Assembly (NCBI GenBank): GCA_039583875.1
Contig: CM077147.1
Coordinates: 108,918,124-108,982,123 of the forward strand
Length of the DNA stretch: 64,000 bases
Reading direction: 5' to 3'
Origin: Platanthera guangdongensis
Taxonomy: Eukaryota; Streptophyta; Magnoliopsida; Asparagales; Orchidaceae
Shown: positions 41,756 through 51,796 of the stretch, piece after piece
Numbering within the stretch: the first letter of the stretch is position 1
Layout of the letters: each line of letters opens with the position of its first letter
Program-made: the position numbers and the translations under genes
The notes under the pieces: model-generated
The model's database searches: none
What the model was told of the DNA's origin: nothing
Seen by the model: only the letters and a program-made list of their open reading frames with translations

Positions 41756-42463
41756 ATGGAGCATCAAGTCTGCAATAAGGAGAACTTTAAGACTTGTAAA
41801 GAAAGGGTCAAGCAAATTATGGAAGCCTCTGATCCAAGAGTCCTTGCAACAGTTCAAGAAGGACCTTTCATCTGCATGAAGGTCTCAACATCAGATGCAA
41901 GCATCCAGACTCCAAAGAGTTACGAAGAGATGCCTGAAGAAGAAATCAACTTTGCATCTATGGACAAGAGGGCACAACACATCATGGTGAGTGCCATGGA
42001 TGACTCAACCCTCATGAGAGTGGTCCACTGCAAGTCAGTCAAAGAGATGTGGGATTCTCTCACTGACTATATGGAAGGGATAGGGAAAGCTAGTCTTTAT
42101 AACAGTGGCTCAGAGTCTGAAGATGAGAAGAAGAAGAGAAAGTACTTTGTGACCAAGAAGGAGAGAAGCTGGATAGATTCTTCATCCTCAGATTCTGAAG
42201 ATAAAGAGGAAGAAGCCTACTTAGGGCTGATATCAGTTGCTGTAGATCCAGAAGAAGAAGTGAAATATCCTGCTGCCAGGATAGGAATCAGGGCCCCTCT
42301 GTCACTCTCAAACAGTGACAATGAGGAGGATGAAGAAAACTATGGATGCCATGGGTTGATGGCAATGTCTGCAGAAGAAAGAAGTCAGGAAGAATCAGAA
42401 TCAATTAAGGTACAATCTCTCTCCAATTCTGCTTCTTTCTCTGACTTTGAATCCAGTCCATAT
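41756..42463 (+). pseudogene. gag: SIRE-like gag of copia E, 3' truncated
   Basis: The ATG at 41756 opens MEHQVCNKENFKTCKERVKQ. The capsid block FASMDKRAQHIMVSAMDDS with CKSVKEMWDSLTDYMEG is typical of copia gag. It continues as an acidic Ser-rich region (SGSESEDEKKKRK, SSSSDSEDKEEEAYLGL, NSDNEEDEENYGCHGLMAM). It is open for 236 codons and ends where LTR C begins at 42464. No zinc knuckle is reached. It resembles D's gag only at the family level. Confidence 0.82.
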
Positions 42464-44316
42464 TGAAAGATGGGGTTAGACCTGATTTACTCTAGAGGGG
42501 GGGGGGGGGTGAATAGAGTAGTTTGAAATCTTTTTGCTATTAATAAAATAATATCAGAGTAATAAAGTAAAGATACCAAGATTAGTAGAAAGTAAAAAGC
42601 ACCCTAAGTCAATCCAATCTAACACAACACAGATAACCTAATCTATCACAGCCACAACAAGAACAAAAAGAAAAGGGCAACCAGACAACACAAGAAATTT
42701 TATAGTGGTTCCCCAACCTAGGTACCTCCACTCTTCTACCACTCTGGTAGGAATCCGCTACCAGATTTTTATCAGGTGACTGCCACCTTTGAGCTTTTGA
42801 TCAGGTACTCAAAAACCAAATCAAGTCTTTTGATCATGAGACTTGCAACCAAAATAAACTTTTGAAGGGAGTTAATAAACCCTTTGTACAGAGGGGAGAG
42901 AGAGATTGATGGTGTCTTCTCTTTCTCTATTCAACAGAGAAGACTAGTGGATTTTGCTGTTGTCAAGAATTCCTCTCAATAACACTTGGAGTCTTACACA
43001 TGGTGTAGGTCTTCAGCCTTCAGCCTTGACTTCAAAATGATATCCAGGAACTTCTGACTGATTTGAGTATGTTGTCCTTGAAAGCTCCTAGAGTGAAGGT
43101 TGAAGAAGACTCTTAATTGTTGATGATTGTTCTTCTTGAAGGATCAAGCGCATACCCAACTGTACCAAAAGCCTGGACTGTTGGAGAGGGAGCTACATAA
43201 TTTCTAAAATAAGTAGCAAAGCTCCACGAGTCAAGTGAAGGAACCCTGAACCCAACAATCCCCCCCGGCGTCCAGCACAACCCGTCGGCTCAGAGGTGGA
43301 GTTACCACATGGCCCACCTGGCTCAGAGGTGGGGTTACCACATGTCCACGGTTGCCTGACCCGCCGGACCCACAAAAGTAGAAGGGAAAAATCAGGATTT
43401 AATAGCGCCCCCTCGGTCTTGAACTCATGACCTCCTCTGTTACCAATTGAAGGATCAAGCGCATACCCAACTGCACCAAAAGCCCGGACTGTTGGTGAGG
43501 GCACTACTTAATTTCTTAAATAAGTAGCAAAGCGCCACGAGTCAAGTGAAGGAACGCCAGACCCAACACTTCTTTTTCTTCAGTAATGTTAAGGAGAAAA
43601 CAAACTATTTTCTGCACAGAGAAGGTTCAAAATATTGTTGTTGTAGATCTTCTATGTGTATTTGTATTCCTGTGTTCTATCAGTTCTCTGTATATTTTTT
43701 TTGTTGTTTACTGAAAAGAAAATCCCTTTTTATATATCTCTGTCTTATTCTCCTTTGAATTTTGAATTGTCTGCATTAATTGCTGATGTCCTGGAGAATG
43801 AGAATCAGCTGGAGAATAATATTTTTAATGAGTTTCCTCAACTATCCCATTAAAAGAGCAAGTAATTAACCTGATGAAGACCATAATCAATGCTGCCACT
43901 AACGACTATATTCAAAGAATATAAGCATTAATTACTCAGGAATTACTGTTATAAAATAAGGGAAATTTCCAAGTCTGGAATTGCACAAAAATCGTTGACC
44001 AAAGAACAAATTTCGTCGACCTAAGATCAAAGTTCGTCGACTAGAGAAATCATGTTCGTCGATCTGAGAATTCTCATTCGTCGATCTGAGAACCAAGTTC
44101 GTCGACCTGAGTTCAGCTAACTACTTTCTATGAAAAACTTCCCAATTCTGTGCCCCAAGTTTATCGAGCTGATAATATAACTTCGTCGACTTGAGTTCAG
44201 AGAAAGTATTCTGAACTTCATGTGTTGAAGTTGAACTTCCAGAATTCATCAACCTGAGCTCGAATATTGTCGAGCTGAGCTTGATTATCTTCTACGTCTT
44301 TGTGTCTTCTGCTGTC
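42464..44316 (-). repeat. Copia LTR C, minus orientation, with a TRIM inside
   Basis: It starts TGAAAGATGGGG on the plus strand, as in the A and B LTRs. It contains a 12-G run (about 42495), the conserved TATA block (42688-42745), the TRIM (43137-43568) and a TTCGTCGA array (43980-44280). It is cut at 44316 by LTR B (candidate TSD CTGTC, 44312-44316), so its inner end and internal region lie elsewhere. It interrupts gag E (candidate TSD CATAT, 42459-42463). Confidence 0.8.
43137..43568 (-). mobile_element. TRIM retrotransposon (432 bp) with perfect TSD CTTCT
   Basis: Two 121-bp direct repeats (43137-43257 and 43448-43568), each with TGAAGGATC...CCCAACA ends, flank 190 bp. On the minus strand the inner side of the right repeat is followed by ATTGGTAACAGAGGAGG, a primer-binding site with one mismatch to TGGTATCAGAG. 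The left repeat is preceded by a polypurine tract, GCCGGGGGGGAT. The five bases CTTCT flank both sides (43132-43136, 43569-43573). The two repeats differ at about a dozen positions, so insertion is not recent. There is no coding capacity. Confidence 0.92.
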
Positions 44317-46020
44317 TGAAAGTGCAGGTTAGATCTGAAATACTCTAGAGGGGGGGGGGGGGTGAATAGAGTATTGTGCTCACTTCAAAACTTTTTACAA
44401 CTTTTGTTGTAATCCTAAGTGAACAAGTCAGTAAGTAAAATAAAATAAGCACAACAACCTATTAATCACAGAACAACACAGCCAAAACAAAAATAAAGGG
44501 CAACCAGACGACACAAGAACTTTTATAGTGGTTCCCCAACCTGGGTACATCCACTCTTCTACCACCCTGGTAGGAATCCACTCAGGTTTTTGATCAGGTG
44601 CCTGCCACAAAAATCAAAACTCAAGAGGACTTGCAACCAGGAATAATTTTGAAGGGAATTAAAACCCTGTATAGGAGTTGGAAAAGAGGTGATGGTGTCT
44701 TCTCTTTCTCTATAACAACTGAGAAGATAGTGGATTGATGTTAGAAGATTTGCTCCCCCTTAGATCTTGAATGTATCAGGAAAACTGGAGCACTGCTACA
44801 GGGTGACAGGTCTTGAAAACTGGAATGCCTAGACCAAAGATTGTTCAGGAACTTCTTTGACAGATAAAGTTTTGTTGTCCTTTGAAGTTGTTCTGTCGAG
44901 TTAAAGGAAGAAGACTCTTGATAGTGATTGGTTGTTCTTCTTTTTCTTGATGAAGTTGTTCTCTGGCCAAGGCTAATTGCAAGACAGAACTTTTGATTGT
45001 TGAAGGATTGTTTTTCTGTGCAATCTGTCTGTGTGTCTGTATTGCTGATTTTACTATTACTCTATGTTTCTTAATCCTTTTCTTTCTGTATATCTATGAT
45101 TGAGGAACATTCGAAATTTGAATGTTGAGCAGTAATTGCAGTCGGCCTTGGAAAGAAGCGACAATCAATAATTTCCCTAACTGTCCCATGGAAAAATGAC
45201 ATGTAATAGTTCATAGTCAATGCGCGTTCTAACGGTAACATTCCGAGAAGATCTGGCATTAATAACTCCGGAATCATCGCCAAGAACTGGGACGGGAAAC
45301 CTGAAGAAGACCTAATCTGGAATCGTTGAACGAAGAACAGGAATCGTCGAGCTGAGTTCACAGGTCGTCGAGCTGAGTTGAGGAGTTCGTCGACCAGACA
45401 ATCTTCATTTGTTGAACAGTTAGTCTTCATTCGTTGAGCTGAGATCCAAATTCGTCGAGCTGAGAACCAAAATCGTCGAGCGAAGAAAGATTGTGGACTT
45501 AGAATCTGAGAAGTTGTCTGACTGAGAAGAGTATAAATCGTAGACCACAAATCGTCGAGCGGAGTACTGCATTCGTCAACCTGAGAAGCTGACTTCGTCG
45601 ACCTGAGAAGTTGAGAACTTGAGGTCCAAGTTCGTCGAGCTCAGAATCTAATTCGTCGACCAAAGTCTAAAGATGGACTTAGAAAAATTCTGAAGTTGTC
45701 CTGACTTTAGCTTGTTGAAGAACCTCAATCTTCGTTGAATAGAGAACTAAGATCGTCGAGCTCAGCACCAAGAAATATCTCACGATCGTCGAGCGCAGAA
45801 TACGTTTCGTCGAGCTGAGTTCGACGAACGTCGAACTCATCTTACTTAGTCTTGAAATCCTCTAAGTATGGAGTCTTTAATGGTCTTATTGAAGGCTGGT
45901 CCATCTGAAGGTGACTCTAAGACTTGACCTAGACTCTAGGACACAAAATTGACCCTGGCTATACATGATGGGTCACATCCTAAGCTAGAGAACCTAGCCC
46001 AAATCAACTAGGGATCCAAC
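44317..46020 (-). repeat. 3' LTR of copia B (1704 bp)
   Basis: It starts TGAAAGTGCAGG and ends GGATCCAACA next to the polypurine tract. It contains a 13-G run (about 44350), the conserved TATA block (44512-44570) and at least twelve TCGTCGA cores between 45310 and 45850. The 5' LTR is outside the window beyond G2. Confidence 0.85.
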
Positions 46021-46033
46021 AATCTCCCCCTAT
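46021..46033 (-). other. Polypurine tract of copia B
   Basis: On the minus strand it reads AAATAGGGGGAGAT before TGTTGGATCC, the same as in copia A. Confidence 0.9.
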
Positions 46034-46209
46034 TTGGGTGAGGTCACTAACAGAGTCAAAACAGAATCAAACAGAAAAACAAAGCAGGAAAAGAAATATA
46101 TCTGGCAGAGAATTACCAACACATGCAGCAAATATATATACATAGGCTTTGTTTAAACAAATAACATAGTTTGAAAACTAATGCAGAAAGAGACTGAAAC
46201 AAAGTAAGG

Positions 46210-46392
46210 ATTACTTCTTTTGCCTTTTCTGCTTGGACCTGTCTTCTGCTATCTGCTCTCCTGGCTTTTTGAAGATGATTTCTCTCTTTGGATCTGAAGC
46301 CTGAGCCTTTGTCATAGTCATATCAGCTGACCCAATAATATTCAATGATGTAGCTCTGGGGACAACTGCTTCTGGATGGAGCTTTATATAAT
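46210..46392 (-). pseudogene. C-terminal end of the copia B aORF, left of the copia Ty1-2 insertion
   Basis: The minus frame reads NYIKLHPEAVVPRATSLNIIGSADM..., which matches the end of the A copy (YMSLHPEEVVQRATSVNIIRASDM at about 17700). The preceding residues (SKYRKEELKRFDKGNKLFNVDD) lie at 51860-51797, on the other side of the inserted element. The two parts were one ORF before the insertion. Confidence 0.85.
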
Positions 46393-46825
46393 TGCTGAAG
46401 TATTAAACCGGGCGGCCTGGCGGTCTAGTCTGGCGGGTTGTTGACCGCGCGGTCTAGCGGTTCCTTTCCAGCAGGTTCGTGTTCAGACTGTTGCTGTTTG
46501 TAGTCCGAGCAGTCTGGTGGTCTCTCTCAGAAGCTTGGAGACCGGGCGGTCTAGCGGTCTCCTATTGCGTCATGTTCCCTTCCTGCTGGAGTTGCCGAGC
46601 GGTTAGCCCATTTGTCTAACCGCGCGGCCTGTACGGTCTCTTTAATTTCTAGCCGCTCAGCCTTGTAAATTTTTAGTCTCACATTGTTTGTTTGTACTCT
46701 CTCCTATCTCCTCCATTCTATAAAAGGGAGGTCATACCTTTGTAAATGATATCTTTTTTGGATAATAAAATTTCAATTATTCAAATTTCTGTCCGTTTGT
46801 TATCTGCGTGTTCGCTACTTTTACA
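46393..46825 (+). repeat. 5' LTR of Ty1-2
   Basis: It runs from TGCTGAAGTATTAAACC (TG(T/C)TGAAG) to CTACTTTTACA. The first 250 bp contain six diverged copies of a GCGGTCT-type motif, including the palindrome GACCGCGCGGTC. The TATA box CTATAAAAG is at 46718-46726 and a polyadenylation-like AATAAA at about 46762. Confidence 0.95.
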
Positions 46826-46838
46826 TGGTATCAGAGGA
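46826..46838 (+). other. Primer-binding site of Ty1-2
   Basis: TGGTATCAGAGGA directly abuts the LTR end TTTTACA. Confidence 0.93.
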
Positions 46839-47267
46839 CTCGGTCCTTTCCACCTGACTAAGCTCTCTCTGCATGTGCGGCTTGTTTCTTCTTTCCGCAA
46901 CCTGTTCTCGCGACTTGTTTTCTCTTCTGACCACTGTGCTGTTCGCACGGCTTCTCCCTGTTCGCGCACCTTTTTCCGGTCTGTTCTCGACCTGTTCTCT
47001 TGGGTCCTTTGCTTCCTCTTCTCTTTTGTTCACTCAGACTTTTTTAGTTCGCGCGACCTCTTCCCCTGTGCCTTGGTCCGCTTCCTGGCCCCTGGTGTTC
47101 TACCACCGTGCCGCTGCGGCTTCTTCTCTTTAGCCCGCTGCGGTTTCGTCCTTGTTCGCTGCAGTTTCTTTCTTGTGTCCCGGCCTCCTCCTTAGGTCGT
47201 GCGGCTTGCTCTCCTTTCTTCTCTCCCCGCGGCTTCTCTTCTTCTCACGCGGTTTCCTGCCTTCTCT

Positions 47268-47971
47268 ATGGCCACTTCCGGTCTCTCCACCCCCGTTATC
47301 TCTACCTCCACCACTCCTGCGGCTCCTCCTCCTCCTACTCCTTCGGGCAACCTTGGCACGCTTTCTAAGCTTGTTGGCTCCAACTATCCCGTTTGGAGCG
47401 TTTCTTTCACATTTCTTCTTCGCTCTCAGCGCAAGCGTCATCACCTCACTGATGACCCTCCTCCTCTTAACTCTCCTAAATTTGATGACTGGGATGCGAG
47501 TGATGCCCTTGTCCGCACTTGGTTAGCCAATAGCCTCTCTGATGAGTGCCTTCCCGTCATTCGCCATGATGAGACGGTCAAGGCTGCCGGGCTTCACCTA
47601 GCTGCTCTCTATTCGAAAGGGGGCCAAACTTCCCGCATTTATACTCTTTATGCGGACCTCCTCGCCCGCCCCTCCATGACTCCTGCTGCGGCTTATCAGC
47701 AGGTTCAGGCTCTTGGCGCAGAGATCCTACAGAATCACCCATTCTCCGCGGACCTGGCCGACCAACACAAACACTTCCAGGAACTCTTGGTTGTTTGTTA
47801 TCTTCTCCGTCTTCCCGATTCCTATGATATGATCCGTCAGCAGATCTTGGGTGAGGCGGAATCTCCTGCTTTGGATGCCACCGCGGCTCGCATTGTCGCT
47901 GTAACTTCGCTGCTCCAGCGGCCTCTATTGCCTCCCCTCCTTCCCAGGACTCCTATGCTCACCAGGCTCAG

Positions 47972-48004
<33 letters not shown>

Positions 48005-48175
48005 GGTCCTAGTGGCCGCAGCCACTTAGGCAGGCGTGGTTCGTCCAGGTTCCTCTGCTCTCACTGTGGTCGTACCGGCCATTCTGTTGACCGTTGCTGG
48101 CAGAAACATCATCATCTTCGCCCTTTCGGTGTTGCTCCTTCCTCGACCTCCGCCTCCTCTTGGCCATCTGCCTCT
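47268..48175 (+). pseudogene. gag: Gag of Ty1-2 with zinc knuckle, frameshifted at a 31-G run
   Basis: The ATG at 47268 (MATSGLSTPVIS) is the likely start; upstream codons of the open frame are leader. The capsid region contains LVGSNYPVWSVSFTFLLRSQ, WLANSLSDECLPVI and IYTLYADLLARPSMTPAAAYQQ, typical of copia gag. A homopolymer of 31 G (47973-48003) shifts the frame. In the shifted frame the sequence gives the zinc knuckle CSHCGRTGHSVDRC (from 48056) and leads into protease. A run of 32 or 29 G would keep the frame, so the break could be a sequencing or slippage effect. Confidence 0.87.
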
Positions 48176-48694
48176 GTGGCCATGACTTCAAGTAGTGCCC
48201 ACGTCGTTACCCAAGGTAAATGGCTGATTGACTCGGGTGCTACAAATCATATGACTGGCAACCCTCATTGCTTCTCTCTCCTTGAAACGCATGACCGCCT
48301 ACCCCCGGTTCGTGTGGCGAATGGTTCACCGTCCCCGGTGCTTGGGACGGGCCTGGTTCAAGTCACCCCGTCACTTCTCTTGGAGGATACTCTCTATGTC
48401 CCGAAGTTCCCGTGCAATTTATTATCTGTTACTACTTTATGACGACAACTTCAGTGCTCTGTCTTATTCACTCCCACTTCTTGTTCTTTTCAGGACCCGA
48501 GGACCCAGCGGACGATTGCTACTGGGACTGAGAGCGGCGACCTCTATTTCCTCGACGACGTTTCCGCTCTGTCTGCCTACTCCTACTCCTCTACAGATCT
48601 GCTTCAATGGCATCTTCGCCTTGGACATCCTCCTCCTCGGATTCTTCGACAGCTTCTGCGCCACTTACCTCCAACAGTCCTTTGCTCAACTATG
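48176..48694 (+). pseudogene. pol: Aspartic protease and GAG-pre-integrase of Ty1-2
   Basis: The protease active site is WLIDSGATNHMTG (48215-48260), with LEDTLYVPKFPCNLLSV following. A TGA at 48440-48442 interrupts the frame. The same frame then gives TQRTIATG and LLQWHLRLGHPPPRIL (the zinc-module His/His) up to about 48690, where a frameshift leads to the next piece. Confidence 0.86.
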
Positions 48695-49650
48695 ATGCAT
48701 GTCAGCTTGGCAAACATCATCGCTCCTCCTTCCCGCCGAAGCAAGGCCGTGGCTCCTCTCGCCCATTTGATATCATTCATTCTGATGTCTGGGGTCCTGC
48801 TCCTACCCTCACCGTTGGTCGGGGTAGTTCCTACTTTGTAACTTTTATAGATGATTTTTCTAGATGTACCCGGGTATATCTATTAAAAGATCGCTCTGAA
48901 CTCTTTTCTATCTGACAATCCTTTTATTTTTTGATTAAGACTCAATTTGGCATTTCTATTAAAGTTTTACGCTCTGATAATGCTAAGGAATATCTTAGTC
49001 ATGAGTTCTCCTCCTTCTTTCGGCAACATGACCTTCTTCATCAAACCACCTGTGTTTACACCTCCCAACAGAATGGGGTGGCGGAGCGTAAAAACCGTCA
49101 CCTCCTTGATGTCGCTCGCACTCTCATGACGCAGATGCAAGTACCCCGCTCCTACTTGGGCTACGCTGTGCTCCTCGCTTGCTATCTCATCAATCGTCTT
49201 CCCTCCATAGTTCTCCACGGCCAGACCCCCTTCTCCATTCTATACCCCCGCAAGGAACCTTTTACTCTCCCTCTCCATGTCTTTGGGTGTACGGCTTTTG
49301 TTCACGCTCCATCCGCTACCCGCGACAAGCTTTCCCCCCGTTCCACCAAGTGTGTCCTTTTGGGGTACTCTACCACTCAAAAAGGCTATTGCTGTTTTGA
49401 CCCCGTTCTGTGCAAATAATTTGTCTCCGCGGACGTGACATTCTTCGATAATGCTTCCTACTTCGCTCTTGACTCCTCTCTTCCTCCTGATGTCTCTGCT
49501 TCTCCACCGCCTCTCTCTATTCCTTCCACGCCTACGACGTCTCCACTCTTCCCTCCTCTCCTCCTCCGTCTCCTTTTCTGTCCGTCTCACCCCCTCCCCC
49601 TCCTCCCTCTTCTCCACGGCCGTCTCTCTAGTCCCGGGCCAGCCTTCTCC
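48695..49650 (+). pseudogene. pol: Integrase of Ty1-2
   Basis: The frame at 48607 onward gives YDACQLGKHHRSSFPPKQ (Cys of the zinc module), FDIIHSDVWGPAP (first catalytic Asp), FVTFIDDFSRCTRVYLLK, LRSDNAKEYLS (second Asp) and TSQQNGVAERKNRHLLD (Glu). Stops occur at 48913 (TGA) and 49417 (TAA). A Pro/Ser-rich linker follows (49440-49650). The catalytic triad is complete despite the stops. Confidence 0.9.
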
Positions 49651-50646
49651 GCCACGTACGCTCCGGTCGCTGAGGCACCCGTCGACCTGGATCTTCCCAT
49701 TGCTCTTCGCAAAGGGGTGCGGGCGTGCACTCAACACCCAATTGCGGCAGTTGTTTCCTATGATTGGCTTTCTCCTTCTCGCAGGTGTTTTGCATTGGCT
49801 ATCTCCGCTGCTACTACACCCCGCACCTACCAGGAGGCTCTTACTATTCCTCATTGGAAATCTGCCATGGATAAAGATATGGATACTCTTAGTAAAAGGG
49901 GTACCTGGACCCTTGTTCCTCCACCAGTGGGTACTGATGTGGTTGGCTGTCGCTGGGTCTTTGTTGTGAAATTTCGCCCCGACGGCACTGTGGATCGCTA
50001 CAAGGCCCGGCTGGTGGCCAAAGGCTTCACTCAGACTTACGACATTGATTACTTTGACACTTTCTCTCCGGTTGCTCATCTCAGCACCATCCGGGTTCTT
50101 CTCTCTGTGGCTGTTAACCGGGACTGAGCTATTTCCCAGCTTGATGTCAAGAATGCCTTTCTTTATGGAGATCTTCAGGAGGAAGTATACATGGAGCAAC
50201 CTCCTGGGTATGTTGCTCAGGGGGAGACACGCGTATGCCGTTTGAAGAAGGCCATTTATGACCTAAAGCAGAGCCCTCGGGCGTGGTTCGACAAGTTCAG
50301 TGGTATTGTGGCTACCATCGGCTTTGCAAGGAGTTCGACCGATCACTCATTATTCATTCGCAAAACGGCCTCGGGACTGGTGGTTTTGGCAGTGTATGTG
50401 GATGATATTCTTCTTACTGGCGATGACTAGGCTGGGGTGGACTTGACAAAGCAACACCTCCGTCAACACCTAGTCACGAAGGATATGGGCTCCCCGAAAT
50501 ACTTTTTGGGGATAGAAATCTCTCGGAAGCTTGACTCATTGGTTCTCTCCCAACAGAAGTATGCCCTTGATCTTCTACAAGAGGCAGGATTGACAGGTGC
50601 CAAACCGGCCCGGTTTCCCATGGCTATTGGAGAAGACAAAACATAG
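49651..50646 (+). pseudogene. pol: Reverse transcriptase of Ty1-2
   Basis: The sequence shows [39 protein letters not shown] and [23 protein letters not shown] at 50125 replaces a conserved Trp. QLDVKNAFLYGDLQEEVYMEQ, RLKKAIYDLKQSPRAWFDKF and the catalytic VYVDDILLTG follow. Further stops are TAG at 50428 and TAG at 50644. All pieces are in one frame, so only point nonsense mutations separate them. Confidence 0.92.
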
Positions 50647-50694
50647 ACGGATGACTCGCCTCTTCTATCTGATGTCACAAGGTACATACGTCTG

Positions 50695-51351
50695 GTGGGC
50701 AAACTCATCTACCTCACGGTGACCAGATCCGACATCTCCTATGCTGTAGGCAAGGTCAGTCAGTTTATACAAGCTCCCAGGGAGTGCCATCTTCAGTCTG
50801 CCTTGAATATTTTAGAGTATGTCAAAGCAGAACCAGGCAAAGGGCTAATCTTTCAGAGGAATGGTCATTTGAGGGTTGAGGCCTACTCAGATTCAAGCTA
50901 TGCGGATGATAAAGGCGCTCGTAAATTCACATCAGGTTTTTGTACTTTTGTTGGAGGAAATCTGGTGAGTTGGAAGAGCAAGAAACAGTCTGTTTTCTCC
51001 AGATCCAGTACAGAAGCCGAATACCGGAGTATGACGTCAACCACGTGTGAGTTAAAGTGGTTGCGTGCTCTCATGCTTGACCTAGGGGAGGTCTATGACT
51101 ATCCTCTTCCTATGTTCTGTGATAACAAGGCCGCTATATACATATCAAAAAATCCGGTCTTCCATGAGAGAACAAAGCATATAGAGGTTGACTGCCACTT
51201 CATTCGGGAGGAGATTTTGAAGAAACAGATTTGTACTCCGTTTGTCACCTCTGACAAAGAATTGGCGGATATCTTCACAAAACCGATCTCTACTTCCTTC
51301 TTCCACATTTGTGACAAGCTGGGCATGATTGATATCTGTGCTCCAGCTTGA
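50695..51351 (+). pseudogene. pol: RNase H of Ty1-2
   Basis: An open stretch of 218 codons shows LIYLTVTRSDISYAVGKVSQF, EAYSDSSYADDKGARKFTSG (catalytic Asp), SVFSRSSTEAEYRSM (Glu), FCDNKAAIYISKNPVFHERTKHIEVDCHFIRE (Asp) and the terminal ELADIFTKPIS. It ends CAPA-stop directly before the polypurine tract. This domain alone is intact, but it has no start of its own. Confidence 0.92.
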
Positions 51352-51358
51352 GGGGGAG
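51347..51358 (+). other. Polypurine tract of Ty1-2
   Basis: CTTGAGGGGGAG immediately before the 3' LTR start TGTTGAAG. Confidence 0.93.
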
Positions 51359-51791
51359 TGTTGAAGTATTAAACCGGGCGGCCTGGCGGTCTAGTCTGGC
51401 GGGTTGTTGACCGCGCGGTCTAGCAGTTCCTTTCCAGCAGGTTTGTGTTCAGACTGTTGCTGTTTGTAGTCCGAGCGGTCTGGCGGTCTCTCTCAGAAGC
51501 TTGAAGACCGGGCGGTGTAGCGGTCTCCTATTGCGGCATGTTCCCTTCCTGCTGGAGTTGCCGAGCGGTTAGCCCATTTGTCTAACCGTGCGACCTGTGC
51601 GGTCTCTTTAATTTCTAGCCGCTCAGCCTTGTAAATTTTTAGTCCCACATTATTTGTTTGTACTCTCTCCTATCTCCTCCATTCTATAAAAAGGAGGTCA
51701 TACCTTTGTAAATGATATCTTTTTTGGATAATAAAATTTCAATTATTCAAATTTCTGTCCGTTTGTTAGCTGCGTGTTCGCTACTTTTACA
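51359..51791 (+). repeat. 3' LTR of Ty1-2
   Basis: 433 bp, matching 46393-46825 with about 15 differences. The TATA box is at 51684-51693. It ends CTACTTTTACA followed by the target duplication ATAAT. Confidence 0.95.
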
Positions 51792-51796
51792 ATAAT

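Larger units (their letters stand above)
46393..51791 (+). mobile_element. Complete Ty1/copia element Ty1-2 with TSD ATAAT
   Basis: Identical-length LTRs (433 bp: 46393-46825 and 51359-51791), a primer-binding site, gag, protease, integrase, RT, RNase H, and a polypurine tract form a full 5399-bp element. ATAAT flanks it at 46388-46392 and 51792-51796. I count about 15 differences between the LTRs by eye (about 3.5%), mostly transitions, so insertion is fairly recent. The coding region already has two frameshifts and six stops. It splits the aORF of copia B. Confidence 0.96.

Noticed and set aside
42490..42510. G-run (also at about 44350) as a telomere-like repeat
   Set aside because: A pure G homopolymer, not TTTAGGG; it is part of the LTR end region.
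49240..50199. Minus-strand open frame of 319 codons
   Set aside because: It lies opposite the integrase and RT of Ty1-2, has low-complexity Arg/Glu composition and no domain; a shadow ORF.
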